A DNA stretch of 64,000 nucleotides. Origin: Verrucomicrobiota bacterium (GTDB lineage: Bacteria > Verrucomicrobiota > Verrucomicrobiia > Opitutales > Opitutaceae). Both the position numbers and the translations under genes were made by a program. The stretch lies in assembly GCA_023399155.1 (NCBI GenBank), contig JAEWQP010000022.1, positions 1 to 64,000 on the forward strand, read 5' to 3'. This document shows, in pieces, positions 36,143 to 45,701 of this stretch. The first letter of the stretch is position 1. Every line of letters begins with the position of its first letter. Under the pieces are notes generated by a model. The model saw nothing but the letters and a program-made list of their open reading frames with translations, did not search any database and was not told the DNA's origin.

Positions 36143-37819
36143 ATGATCCTACGCTTCCTTGCTCCCCTGCTTGCCGCGCAGGTCCTGCTCGGTTCCGCCC
36201 TTCCGGCGGGCACGCGCTGGTCCGTGCGCGATCACGGTGCCGCTGGCGACGGTCGCACGCTCGACACCGCCGCCATCAATGCGGCGATCCACGCCGCCGC
36301 CGAGGCCGGCGGAGGCACGGTCGATTTCCCGGCGGGCGAGTACCTGAGCCATACCATCCGGCTGCGCAGCCGCGTGACCCTGCACCTTGGGGCGGGCGCG
36401 ACCCTCATCGCGGCCGATCCGCCCAGGCCGGGCGAGCCGGGTGGCTACGACCCCGCCGAGCCGAATCCGTGGAACCAATACCAGGATTTCGGCCACTCCC
36501 ACTGGCACAACAGCCTGATCCGGGGCGAGGACCTCGAGAATGTCTCGATCACCGGCCCGGGCCTGATTTACGGCCGCGGCCTGAGCCGCGGCAACGGGCG
36601 CATCTCGCTGCCTGTCGGCGCCCCCCCGCCGCCCGCGCCCGGCGCGCCGCCCCCCGACGTCCTCGCCGCCGACGGCGAGTTCGAGTACCCGGCGCGCCCT
36701 GACCTCGTGCCCGGACCGTTTGGGTATCCGAACGCTCGCGACACCCTTCCCGACGGCGTGGGCAACAAGGCGATCGCGCTCAAGAACTGCCGCAACGTGA
36801 CGCTGCGGGATTTCTCCATCCTGCACGGCGGCCACTTCGCCATCCTGGCCACCGGCGTCGACAACCTCACCATCGACAACCTGCGCATCGACACCAACCG
36901 GGACGGGATCGACATCGACGCCTGCAGCAACGTGCGCATCTCCAACTGCTCGGTGAACTCGCCGTGGGACGATGGCATCTGCCTGAAGTCGTCGCACGGG
37001 CTTGGCGTGGCCCGCGTCACCGAGAATGTGTCGATCACCAACTGTCTCGTCTCCGGCTACGATGAGGGCACGCTGCTCGATGGCACGCGCACGCGCAGCC
37101 TGGGGCGCCGTGGCGGCCCGATGGGGCGGATCAAGCTCGGCACCGAGGCGGGCGGCGGTTTTCGCAACATCGCGATCTCCAACTGCGTCTTCGACCATTG
37201 CCGGGGGATCGCGCTCGAGCAGGTGGACGGCGGGATCATGGAGGACATCGTCGTGAGCAACATCGTGATGCGCGATGTGCCGAATGCGCCGGTCTTCATC
37301 CGGCTCGGTGCGCGGTTGCGCCGTCCCGGCGCGACGGCACCGGGCTCGGCGCGGCGGATCCTGATCGACAACCTGATCGCCACGAACGTCGCCGCTGACC
37401 ACGGCATCCTGATCGCCGGCCTCCCGGGCCATCGCATCGAGGACGTGGTGTTGTCCAACATTCAGATCCACTTCGTGGGCGGCGGCACCGGGGAGCAGGC
37501 GCGCCGCGAGGTGCCGGAGCTCGCCCGCGCCTACCCGGATCCCTACGAGTTCGGCACGCTGCCTTCCTGGGGCCTCTTCGCGCGCAATGTCGCGAATCTC
37601 CAGATACGCGGAATGGACCTGCGCACGCTGGCGCCCGACGCGCGTCCGGCCGTTCTTCTCGAGGACGTGGTGGATTCGCGCTTTGTCGGCGCCACATTCG
37701 CGGAGCACGACGATCGTCCCGTCTGGTCGCTCAAGGTGGTGCAGGGTCTGGACATCCGCGACACCACGCGGCTCCCCGACGGGAAACTGCCTCCGGTGGG
37801 CGAGCGGATTACCCGATGA
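36143..37819 (+). CDS. Secreted glycoside hydrolase family 28 (polygalacturonase-like)
   Basis: 558 residues. Signal peptide at about 1-22, then a right-handed parallel beta-helix. GH28 catalytic signatures: N252-x-D254-G-x-D257, D276/D277 in WDDGICLKS, SHG at 284-286 and RIK at 329-331. The enzymes hydrolyse galacturonosyl bonds in pectin by inversion, endo or exo. A proline-rich loop (160-172) is an insertion. Substrate within the pectin family (homogalacturonan, rhamnogalacturonan or xylogalacturonan) is open. It is 134 bp downstream of the TonB receptor gene and 67 bp upstream of the GH43 fusion. Confidence 0.9.
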   Translation: MILRFLAPLLAAQVLLGSALPAGTRWSVRDHGAAGDGRTLDTAAINAAIHAAAEAGGGTVDFPAGEYLSHTIRLRSRVTLHLGAGATLIAADPPRPGEPGGYDPAEPNPWNQYQDFGHSHWHNSLIRGEDLENVSITGPGLIYGRGLSRGNGRISLPVGAPPPPAPGAPPPDVLAADGEFEYPARPDLVPGPFGYPNARDTLPDGVGNKAIALKNCRNVTLRDFSILHGGHFAILATGVDNLTIDNLRIDTNRDGIDIDACSNVRISNCSVNSPWDDGICLKSSHGLGVARVTENVSITNCLVSGYDEGTLLDGTRTRSLGRRGGPMGRIKLGTEAGGGFRNIAISNCVFDHCRGIALEQVDGGIMEDIVVSNIVMRDVPNAPVFIRLGARLRRPGATAPGSARRILIDNLIATNVAADHGILIAGLPGHRIEDVVLSNIQIHFVGGGTGEQARREVPELARAYPDPYEFGTLPSWGLFARNVANLQIRGMDLRTLAPDARPAVLLEDVVDSRFVGATFAEHDDRPVWSLKVVQGLDIRDTTRLPDGKLPPVGERITR

Positions 37820-37886
37820 CCGGTCCGGCTGCCCGGTGGTGCCGACCGGTCACCGTCGGGCGCTGGCGCGAAATCCCATCAGCATC

Positions 37887-40800
37887 ATGAGACGACTCCT
37901 CATCACGTTGCTTCTGGCCGCCGCGCCATGGGCGCATGCCGCCGCGCCGCTTCCCTGGGGCGACCAGGGCGACGGCACCTACCGCAATCCGATCCTTCCC
38001 GCTGACTATTCGGATCCCGACGTCATCCGGGTCGGCGACGATTTCTACCTTGTCGCCTCGGAGTTTCATTTCATGGGCATCCAGGTCCTGCACTCGCGCG
38101 ACCTGGTGAACTGGCGGATCATCGGGCAGGTCTTTGATCACCTGCCGATCGACGCCAAGTATGACGAGATGCGCGCCTATTCGCAGGGCACGTGGGCGCC
38201 GTCGTTGCGTCGCCACGACGGAGTTTTTCATCTCTACGTGTGCACGCCGCGCGACGGATTGTTCCACTGGACGGCCGCCGATCCGGCCGGCCCCTGGTCG
38301 GACATGCAGACGATCAAGCGCGTCGACCAGTGGGAGGATCCGTGCCCGTTCTGGGATGACGACGGGCGGGCCTACCTCGTCCGGGGCCGGCTCGGCGCGG
38401 GTCCGATCTTCCTGCATCGCCTCAGCCCCGACGGTTCGGCACTCCTCGACGACGGCGTAGAAATCTACCGCGGCCCTGTCGCCGAGGGCCCCAAGCTCTA
38501 CAAGCGCAACGGGTGGTACTATATCGCGCTTCCGGAGGGCGGGGTGGAGCGCGGCGGGCAGACCGTGCTGCGTTCGCGCGACATCCGCGGGCCCTATGAG
38601 CGTCGCGTCGTGCTCCCCGACGGGAGCCCGCATCAGGGCGGCCTGGTGGAACTCGAGAACGGCGAATCCTGGTTCATCGGGTTCAAGTCCGCCGGGCATC
38701 TCGGCCGGGTCGCGCTCCTGCAGCCGGTGCGGTGGGTCGACGACTGGCCCGTCTTCGGCGACGCCGGCCGGCCGGTGGCGTCCGGTCCAAAGCCCGCGCT
38801 CCCGTCCACCGGAGGAATCGTGTATCCGAAGACCAGCGACGAATTCGACGGACCCGTGCTGCAGCCGCAATGGCAGTGGAACCACAACCCAGTGCGCGGC
38901 AGCTGGTCCTTGCGCGAACGCGCGGGCTGGCTGCGGCTGCGCGGCCTGCCGGCCGCCGATCTTGCCTCGGCCCGCGCGACGCTCACGCAGAAACTCTGGG
39001 GCCACGCCGGGACGATCGACGTCAGGCTCGACGGATCGTCGCTGACCGGGGGCCAGCAGGCCGGCCTGGCCTTCATGAGCGGGAGGGAGTTCCAGGGCGT
39101 GGGGCTGGTGCGCGACGAGGGCGGGCTCCGCCTCGCCTGGCCGGGCGGTTCCGGGCCCGCGGTGCGCGACGGCATCGTGTGGTTGCGTGCTGAATACACA
39201 GGCGACGCGGCCCGGCTCCTCTACAGTCTGGACGGCGCGGAGTATGCCGACACCGGGGTCGACGTGCGGCTGAGGTTCAGCCAGTGGAAGGGCGCGCGGT
39301 ATGCACTTTACTGCTACGGCACCGGCGGCGGCGCGGCGGACTTCGACCATGTGCGTTTCACGCACGGCTCGATGCCCGTGCCGCTGGAGTTGACCGATGC
39401 GACTCCGATCGATCGCGCCGCCCTGGTGGCGCGGCACTCGCCGGTCGTGCGCGCGGTGGATGCCACGGCGCCACTGACGGTCGGCAACGGCGGCTTCGCC
39501 TTCACAGTTGACGTCACCGGGCTGCAGACGTTCGGGGAACGCTACCACCGGCACGGGATCCCGCTCGAGACTCTGTCGCGCTGGTGCTGGACGACCGAAC
39601 CCAATCCGGAGGGCTACACGCTCGCCGACGCGAACGAGACTTACCGCCGGCCGGACGGGACAACGATCGAACTGCCGAGCCGCCTTGGGACGCCGGCGTC
39701 GGACTGGCTGCGGAGAAATCCCAGGCTCCATCCGCTCGGGCAACTCGCGCTCGTCTGGGACAAACCTGACGGCTCGCCGCTCGCACCGGCCGATGTTCAG
39801 GAACCCGAGCAGAGGCTCGACCTCTGGCGCGGCGTGATCACCAGCCGCTACCGGCTCGGTGGCGTGCCGGTGACCGTGATCACCAGCTGCGATCCCGGGA
39901 CCGACACCGTGGCTGTACGGGTGGAGTCCGACCTCGTGGCCTCGGGCCGGTTGCGGCTGCGCTGGGCCTTTCCCCGCGGACACGACCCGGCGGTGAAAAA
40001 CACGCCAGCGCTCGACTGGACTCGGCCGGAGGCGCATCGCTCGGTCCTGATCAACCCGCGCACCGTGGACCGCGACGTGGGCGGCACACGCTACGTCGTC
40101 AGCGCGAGCCGCGAGCTTCGCCCGCAGGGCCCGCACGCGTATGAGATCGATGGAGACGGCAGCCGGGTGCTGGAGTTGACGACGCGTTTCGCGCGCGACG
40201 CGCAGCCACCGCCGGGCGAGGAGGAGGTGCGTGCACGCGCTGGCGAGCACTGGTCCGCCTTCTGGCGCGGGGCCGCGGCGGTGGACTTCTCCGGGAGCAC
40301 CAACGCGCTCGCGCCCAAGCTCGAGCGGCGCGTGGTCCTGTCCCAGTACCTCACCGCCGTGCAGTGCGCGGGCGAAGTGCCGCCCCAGGAGAGCGGCCTC
40401 ACCTGCAACACCTGGTACGGCAAGCACCACACCGAGATGATCTGGTGGCACGCGGCCCATTTCGTCCTCTGGGGGCGTCCGGAACTCGCCCACCGCAATC
40501 TCGCCTGGTTCATCGAGCGCCTGCCGGAGGCGCGCGCGCTGGCGGCGGAGCGCGGGCTGCGCGGGGCGCGCTGGCCGAAGATGGCCGGACCGGACGGTCG
40601 GGAGAGTCCCGGCGGCAACCCGCTCATCGTGTGGAACCAGCCGCATCCGATCTACCTCGCGGACCTCCTGCTGCGGCAGCAGCCGTCCGCCGAAAACCTC
40701 GCCCGCTACCGCGATCTCGTCTTCGAGACCGCGGAGTGCCTGGCCTCGATGCTCGTGATGGATCCCGCTCGCGGGCAGGTCGTGCTCGGGCCGCCGCTGT

Positions 40801-41474
40801 GGATCGCGCAGGAGATCCACGACCCGGCGACGAGTCAGAATCCGTCCTTCGAACTCGCCTACTGGCGCTGGGCCCTGGAGACCGCGCAGCGGTGGCGCGT
40901 CCGTGCCGGCCTGGGACGCGAGGCGGCCTGGGATGCGCTCATCGCCGGGATGCCGCCCCTGCCGCAGAGGCACGGCCGGTACGTCGCGTTGGAGTCGTAT
41001 CCGGATACGTGGGACGACGTGGCCAGCCGGCACGACCACCCGCAGATGCTCATGCCGCTGGGCTTCCTGCCCGCGACGGACTATGTCGATCGCGAGACCA
41101 TGCAGCGGACCCTCGACGGCGTGCTGGGCGAGTGGGACTGGGAGACCAAGATCTGGGGCTGGGATTATCCGATGGTAGCGATGACGGCCGCGCGGCTGGG
41201 CCGGCCGGCGGAAGCGGTCGAGATCCTCCTGCGCGACGGTCCGAACAACCGCTACACCCCGAACGGACATTGTCCGCAGGGCAGCGATCGTGCGCAGGCC
41301 AGCCAGGCCGAGGGGCGGCGGGAGATCGCGGTCTACCTGCCGGCCAACGGCTCATTTCTCGCCGCGGTTGCGCTCATGGTCGCGGGCTGGGACGGATGCA
41401 CCGAACCGTACCCGGGATTCCCCAAGGACGGCACGTGGCGGATCCGGGCGGAGGGCCTGCAGCGCCTGCCTTGA
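37887..41474 (+). CDS. Large fusion: GH43 + beta-sandwich + six-hairpin glycosidase-like
   Basis: 1195 residues. Signal peptide at 1-19. GH43 five-blade propeller (about 30-300): base D43 in YSDPD, D151 in QWEDPCPFWDDDG and acid E200 in AEGPKLYK, all three catalytic carboxylates present. A concanavalin-like sandwich follows (about 317-495). Residues 510-1195 form a second unit: a beta-sandwich start (LTVGNGGFAFTVDVTGLQTFG) and an (alpha/alpha)6 six-hairpin region with E850 in WYGKHHTEMIWWH. GH43 part: arabinofuranosidase or xylosidase. The second part matches no family I can name; catalysis there is unproven. The ATG at 37887 opens the signal peptide. Confidence 0.85.
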   Translation: MRRLLITLLLAAAPWAHAAAPLPWGDQGDGTYRNPILPADYSDPDVIRVGDDFYLVASEFHFMGIQVLHSRDLVNWRIIGQVFDHLPIDAKYDEMRAYSQGTWAPSLRRHDGVFHLYVCTPRDGLFHWTAADPAGPWSDMQTIKRVDQWEDPCPFWDDDGRAYLVRGRLGAGPIFLHRLSPDGSALLDDGVEIYRGPVAEGPKLYKRNGWYYIALPEGGVERGGQTVLRSRDIRGPYERRVVLPDGSPHQGGLVELENGESWFIGFKSAGHLGRVALLQPVRWVDDWPVFGDAGRPVASGPKPALPSTGGIVYPKTSDEFDGPVLQPQWQWNHNPVRGSWSLRERAGWLRLRGLPAADLASARATLTQKLWGHAGTIDVRLDGSSLTGGQQAGLAFMSGREFQGVGLVRDEGGLRLAWPGGSGPAVRDGIVWLRAEYTGDAARLLYSLDGAEYADTGVDVRLRFSQWKGARYALYCYGTGGGAADFDHVRFTHGSMPVPLELTDATPIDRAALVARHSPVVRAVDATAPLTVGNGGFAFTVDVTGLQTFGERYHRHGIPLETLSRWCWTTEPNPEGYTLADANETYRRPDGTTIELPSRLGTPASDWLRRNPRLHPLGQLALVWDKPDGSPLAPADVQEPEQRLDLWRGVITSRYRLGGVPVTVITSCDPGTDTVAVRVESDLVASGRLRLRWAFPRGHDPAVKNTPALDWTRPEAHRSVLINPRTVDRDVGGTRYVVSASRELRPQGPHAYEIDGDGSRVLELTTRFARDAQPPPGEEEVRARAGEHWSAFWRGAAAVDFSGSTNALAPKLERRVVLSQYLTAVQCAGEVPPQESGLTCNTWYGKHHTEMIWWHAAHFVLWGRPELAHRNLAWFIERLPEARALAAERGLRGARWPKMAGPDGRESPGGNPLIVWNQPHPIYLADLLLRQQPSAENLARYRDLVFETAECLASMLVMDPARGQVVLGPPLWIAQEIHDPATSQNPSFELAYWRWALETAQRWRVRAGLGREAAWDALIAGMPPLPQRHGRYVALESYPDTWDDVASRHDHPQMLMPLGFLPATDYVDRETMQRTLDGVLGEWDWETKIWGWDYPMVAMTAARLGRPAEAVEILLRDGPNNRYTPNGHCPQGSDRAQASQAEGRREIAVYLPANGSFLAAVALMVAGWDGCTEPYPGFPKDGTWRIRAEGLQRLP

Positions 41475-41570
41475 GCGTGCGCCCGGCTGGATGGTGTCAG
41501 GCACTTGAGCGAACCGTCCTCCAAGGTCGGGTGGTCTCTCCGAAACCGCCGCAATGGCCAGGAATGGACG

Positions 41571-41630
41571 CGGCGCGCTCGGTTCCGAGGCCGCACGGGC
41601 GCCGACAAGACCGGTCGCGCAACGAACCGG
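41571..41630. repeat. Dispersed repeat, copy 2
   Basis: About 60 bp similar to 3659-3719, between the GH43 fusion and MFS genes. The match is strongest over cggcgcgctcggttccgagg and the cgacaagaccgg word. The 206-bp gap 41475-41680 shows no gene. Confidence 0.6.
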
Positions 41631-41680
41631 GCTAAGCGGACCCGACCCACGGAGCCGGACGCCAGAGTCCGTGACCCGCC

Positions 41681-43219
41681 CTAGAGCGGCGGTACGTAGC
41701 GATCGGGCCCGCCGCGCGCGATCCAGTGGTGGCGCACGCGGTACACGCCGAGCAGGCCCAGCGCGTAGACCACCGCGAGCATGAGATTCACGAGCCGGTA
41801 GGGGCCGAACGTGACAGCACCGGCCCAGGGGATCTGCACGACCGGTGTCCAGCCCTGGAGAGCGTCCAGCATCCAGCCCGCGAGCGGGCTCACGCACGCT
41901 GCGATCACGATCGACTGCACGGCGGTGTTCGCGCCCGCGAGTTGACTGTAGCGCTGCGGATGAAAAATCTCCTGGGTGAGCTTGAGCTGCGTCAGCATCA
42001 CCACCCAGAAGGCGATGCCCGTGACCATCGACGAGAGGAAGAATGTGCGCGGGCCGACCACGGCAAAAAACGAGGCCGCGTAGCCGAGCGAGAGGGTGGC
42101 GAGTCCGAGCTTGAGCACGGGGATGGCCCCCCATCGATCGACGAGCCGGCCGACGGGGTAGGCGAGCACCACCCAGGCGAGGGATGGCCACGCCAGCATG
42201 GCGCCGACCTCCGGGAGCGCCATGCCGAGTTCTCGCTGGTAGAAGAACACCAGGAATCCGGACAACCCGAGGAGGGCGGCGTACACGCACACGCGGACGA
42301 AATAGACCCAGAGGTAGACCGGGTGGCGGTAGGACTCGCGCAGGAACGTGCGCCACGCGCCGGCGAGGCGGCGGACCGGGGGCGCGGCCGGGGCGGCCGC
42401 CGGGACCGGCGGATAGGAGCCTTCGCGGATGAACCGGCAGAGTGCCGCGAAGCCGGCGAGGTTGAGCACCGCGACACCGATGAAGATGGGCTTGCTGTGG
42501 GTCTCGGCATATCCAAGCAGCCAATACGTGAGGATGAACATGCCCGCGGCCCCGAAGAGCCGGAACAGGCCGAGGAAGCGTCCCATGTGGGTGTCGGGCA
42601 CCACGTCGCGCAGGAGTCCGAAGAACGCCACGTTCGTGACCGTCTGGGCGCTCCGGAAGAGGAGCACCAGGATCGCGAAGACCGCCACGGTCGGGGCGAG
42701 CGGGGTGGCATCGAGCCATCCGTCGCCGAGCCCGGAGCGCTGCAGCCATCCGGCCAGCTCGGGCGCGAACGGCGTGAGCGCGAGGAAAAGCGTGGCAAAG
42801 GGCGTCGCGATGAGCAGCAGCGGAATCCGCCGTCCCCAGCGCGTGCGCAGCCGATCGGAGTAGTAACCCGCCGGCGGCATGATCAGAAACTGCAGGGCGG
42901 CATTGAACGATCCGATGATCACCGCGATCTGCGTGTCGGTCGCGCCGTGCAGCTTGAGCAGGACAGGCAGAAGCTTTGGCTCCAGCATGTCGATCAGCGT
43001 GAACACCACCTCGCCGGCCAGCAGCCAGGCAAAGACCGCCTGCAGGCGGCGGCGCGTATAGACGAGTCCACCGGCGCGATAGGTGGATGCAGATGAGGGC
43101 TCGGGGGCGACGATCGTGTCGGACGGGGGTGCAGGGGGCACAGGATGCGGCGGACACCAGTCAGCCGTTCCCGGATGGTTACCATTCGTCCCCGGCCGGA
43201 CCAAGACTATCCGGCTCAA
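41681..43219 (-). CDS. MFS transporter, GPH-like sugar symporter
   Basis: 512 residues as drawn, with twelve membrane helices. The loop between helices 2 and 3 reads GYYSDRLRTRWGRRIP, the MFS motif A in the form seen in glycoside-pentoside-hexuronide symporters. Half-way a soluble loop is rich in Pro/Ala. The start is uncertain: TTG at 43219 gives a 45-residue polar leader; a shorter start nearer VYTRRRLQAVF is equally possible. It ends the polysaccharide locus and points toward the GH43 fusion, so its likely job is uptake of released sugars or oligosaccharides. Confidence 0.82.
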   Translation of the reverse strand: MSRIVLVRPGTNGNHPGTADWCPPHPVPPAPPSDTIVAPEPSSASTYRAGGLVYTRRRLQAVFAWLLAGEVVFTLIDMLEPKLLPVLLKLHGATDTQIAVIIGSFNAALQFLIMPPAGYYSDRLRTRWGRRIPLLLIATPFATLFLALTPFAPELAGWLQRSGLGDGWLDATPLAPTVAVFAILVLLFRSAQTVTNVAFFGLLRDVVPDTHMGRFLGLFRLFGAAGMFILTYWLLGYAETHSKPIFIGVAVLNLAGFAALCRFIREGSYPPVPAAAPAAPPVRRLAGAWRTFLRESYRHPVYLWVYFVRVCVYAALLGLSGFLVFFYQRELGMALPEVGAMLAWPSLAWVVLAYPVGRLVDRWGAIPVLKLGLATLSLGYAASFFAVVGPRTFFLSSMVTGIAFWVVMLTQLKLTQEIFHPQRYSQLAGANTAVQSIVIAACVSPLAGWMLDALQGWTPVVQIPWAGAVTFGPYRLVNLMLAVVYALGLLGVYRVRHHWIARGGPDRYVPPL

Positions 43220-43278
43220 GGTCTCGCGCCGCCCGGCTGTCTCCCGGGCGTCCGCGTCGGCGCCTGCTCACTGGGGCG

Positions 43279-43437
43279 TCAGCGCCGCGCGATGATATAG
43301 ACGGCATGCACGATTCCGGGAATGTAGCCCAGAAGCGTCAGCAGGATATTCAACCAGAAATGCTTCCCCAAGCCGACCTGGAGAAAGACGCCCAGGGGCG
43401 GCAGGAGAATTGCAACGATGATGCGGATAAGGTCCAT
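43279..43437 (-). CDS. yqaE: YqaE/Pmp3-family small membrane protein
   Basis: 52 residues. Two hydrophobic helices joined by a short loop: IRIIVAILLPPLGVFLQVGLG and NILLTLLGYIPGIVHAVYI. This is the Pmp3 (UPF0057) pattern, with LPPLGV and GYIPGIVHA as the key parts. Such proteins are induced by stress and alter membrane ion balance. It follows the YihY gene by 11 bp. Confidence 0.9.
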   Translation of the reverse strand: MDLIRIIVAILLPPLGVFLQVGLGKHFWLNILLTLLGYIPGIVHAVYIIARR

Positions 43438-43448
43438 GTGGGAAAAAC

Positions 43449-44504
43449 CTAACGAGGGCGCTTCGGGGCGCGGGCGTCGCCGTCCTTCCGTCGGCCAGTG
43501 GAGCGGGCGGGTCCCACGGTGTCGGCCGCGTAGGCGCCGCGCTGGCCGCGGGGATGGGGTTCGCCGGTCGTCGTGTCCTTCACCGTCTGCCGTTCCATCT
43601 CCGTGTTCAACTCCGCGCCCAGCAGGATGACATAGGCCGAGAGCAGCAGCCAGAGAAGGAACACGACGATCGCGCCAAGCGAACCGTACGTCTCCTGGTA
43701 GTTGGCAAACTGCGACACGTAGAACGAGAACGCCGCCGAACCTGCCACCCACAGGAGCGCCGCACCCACCGCCCCCGGGCTGATCCAGCGCCATTTCGGG
43801 GCGGCGCGACACGGGGCGAAGCGATAAAGCACCGCCAGGGCGATCATGTAGATCACGACCAGCACGGGCCAGCGCAGGATGGAAAACAACCATTCGTAGC
43901 CGGTCGAGAGCCCGACCGAGCGCAGGATGGCCGGGAGCGCGGCCACCAGTGTCACGACGACGATCACGCCTACGATTCCCGCGAGCGTCAGGGCGATCGC
44001 GATGGCGTTGAGCCGGAGAAATCCGCGCCGATCCCGTTCGTCGTAGGCGATGTTCAGGCCGATGATGAGGGCCTTGACCGCCTTCGCGCTGCTGTAGAGC
44101 GCGATCGCCAGGCCGGTGATTGCGCTTATGCCGGCGGCCGTACTGTCTTCGACGATACGCGTGATCTGCTCGCGCAGGATCGGCATGACCTCTGCCGGCA
44201 CGACCTGGCCGAGGGTTTCGAGATGGGAGCGCAGCTGCCCGGCATCGAGGACCAGTGCATACAGCGCTATCGTCGCGGCCAGCCCCGGCGCGACCGCTAC
44301 GAACGCGTAGAACGCGACGCCGGCGGCGACGACGTTGAGATTGTCCTCCACCATCTGCGCCTTCATGCGCCAAAGGATGTCGAACCATCCACGGGGCGGC
44401 ACCTGGGCCGGCGTTTCCGCGCGGCGGCCGCGCCCTTCCTCGCAGTAGGGATCGGGCGGACACTCGTCCGGATCGGGCGGACGGCGCTCCTTCGATTCGG
44501 CCAT
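43449..44504 (-). CDS. YihY/BrkB-family membrane protein
   Basis: 351 residues with about six membrane helices. N-terminal FDILWRMKAQMVEDNLNVVAAGVAFYAF and central ALYSSAKAVKALIIGLNIAYDE match the YihY family (once called ribonuclease BN; transport role unclear). The first 40 residues and last 50 are polar and low-complexity. It lies between the DUF3618 and YqaE genes, all one direction, in what looks like an envelope-stress operon. Confidence 0.88.
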   Translation of the reverse strand: MAESKERRPPDPDECPPDPYCEEGRGRRAETPAQVPPRGWFDILWRMKAQMVEDNLNVVAAGVAFYAFVAVAPGLAATIALYALVLDAGQLRSHLETLGQVVPAEVMPILREQITRIVEDSTAAGISAITGLAIALYSSAKAVKALIIGLNIAYDERDRRGFLRLNAIAIALTLAGIVGVIVVVTLVAALPAILRSVGLSTGYEWLFSILRWPVLVVIYMIALAVLYRFAPCRAAPKWRWISPGAVGAALLWVAGSAAFSFYVSQFANYQETYGSLGAIVVFLLWLLLSAYVILLGAELNTEMERQTVKDTTTGEPHPRGQRGAYAADTVGPARSTGRRKDGDARAPKRPR

Positions 44505-44526
44505 GGGAGGTGGGCGTGCGGGGGCT

Positions 44527-44565
44527 GGGAGCGCCCGCCGCGTCGGACGGGCGACGGGCGCTCCC
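44527..44565 (-). terminator. Hairpin between the DUF3618 and YihY genes
   Basis: 11-bp perfect stem (44527-44537 with 44555-44565), 17-nt loop, 5 bp after the DUF3618 stop. There is no U tract. It may lower expression of the downstream YihY gene or stabilise the upstream message. Confidence 0.5.
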
Positions 44566-44570
44566 GGTGA

Positions 44571-45701
44571 TCACATCGGTGGCGTGGGCGACGTGCGCGG
44601 CTGGACGATGTCGCCAGCGACGCGCTGTTCGTCGCCGCTCATCGCCTCGGCGGCTGCGGGCGTGGGCGTGGTCTCGTGCTCTGTCTGCCCCGGCCAGTTG
44701 CCCTTCGACGGCTCCGGCGCCGGTTCGTTTGAGCGCTGACCAGCGGTGCGGCCCAGCACTGCCTCGGGCGTGAGGTGTTGCTCCTCAGCCTCGCGGCGGG
44801 CCGCGTCAGACGCGGCTGCGACCACGCGCTTGCCGCGCTCAAGGATATCGCCGCCGGCTTCGCGCGCGCGTTGCTTCATGCGTTCGGCCACCGGCGCGAC
44901 CTCCTCGCGGATTCGCGCGGGCGTCGGGCTGAGCAGGCCGGCGAGCACACCGACGGCCAGGCAGGCGAGTCCGGTCTCGAGCGGGTGCTCCTCGGCGGCG
45001 CGTGAGACCTGGTCCTTCGTGCGTCCCGCGAGTTCGCGCGTGCGCTCTCGGACCTGCTCGGTCGTACGGGCGGCGCGTTCCTTCACGTGTTGCATCCCCT
45101 GGCTCGCTTTCTGACCGAGCTGCGAGGCCTTCTCGCCGAGATGGGACGCGGTGCTTTGCAGGCGATCCTTCGCCTCGCCGGCGCGTGCTTGGATACGCTC
45201 CTTCATTCCCGGTTCGTCGGACGCCGCATCGCCCGGCATGGGAGCCAGTTCAGAACCGGCGAGGGCGCCTCCAGCCGTGCTGTAGCCCGGGGTGTAGTCC
45301 TCGAAATCGCTCTCCGGCAGCGGCGGGAGTGACGGATCGCGGGGCTCGGGATCGAGCGCCGCGTACGACCGTGCGGGCGACTTTGCCTTCTGTTCCTTCT
45401 CGTAAATCAACCACGCGAGGCCGGCACCCATCACCAGGATCGGAAGCGGGTGAGACTTCACCGCATCGACCACCGCATGTACGGCGGCGCTGGTCGTCTC
45501 GGAGACCTTCTCCTTCACGGTCGCGGCCGTGCTCGTCCCGTTGCTGGTGCGAAAATAGCCGAGGAGTTCGTCGACGAGGTGGCGGCCTTTCAGCCGTTCC
45601 GTGAGCTGGTCGATCGTCGTGTTCATGCGGTCGCGGGTCTCATCGATCTCGGAGCGGATGGAATCGCTCGGCTTGTTCTGTGAAGGGTCAAATCGGTTCA
45701 T
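44571..45701 (-). CDS. DUF3618-domain membrane protein with long helical repeat region
   Basis: 376 residues. The N-terminus SDSIRSEIDETRDRMNTTIDQL is the DUF3618 signature. One membrane helix at about 85-97 (LPILVMGAGLAWLI) and a second at about 245-260. Between them lies a charged, helical, apolipoprotein-like stretch (AGEAKDRLQSTASHLGEKAS...). Function unknown; such proteins often sit in stress or envelope operons, as here. Its start overlaps the end of the holin-type gene by 14 bp. Confidence 0.78.
   Translation of the reverse strand: MNRFDPSQNKPSDSIRSEIDETRDRMNTTIDQLTERLKGRHLVDELLGYFRTSNGTSTAATVKEKVSETTSAAVHAVVDAVKSHPLPILVMGAGLAWLIYEKEQKAKSPARSYAALDPEPRDPSLPPLPESDFEDYTPGYSTAGGALAGSELAPMPGDAASDEPGMKERIQARAGEAKDRLQSTASHLGEKASQLGQKASQGMQHVKERAARTTEQVRERTRELAGRTKDQVSRAAEEHPLETGLACLAVGVLAGLLSPTPARIREEVAPVAERMKQRAREAGGDILERGKRVVAAASDAARREAEEQHLTPEAVLGRTAGQRSNEPAPEPSKGNWPGQTEHETTPTPAAAEAMSGDEQRVAGDIVQPRTSPTPPM

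Noticed and set aside
37809..41270. 1153-codon open frame on the strand opposite the GH43 fusion
   Set aside because: It mirrors the codon pattern of a well-supported gene; GC-rich third positions leave long antisense frames without stops. The translation is Arg/His/Pro-rich and has no motif.
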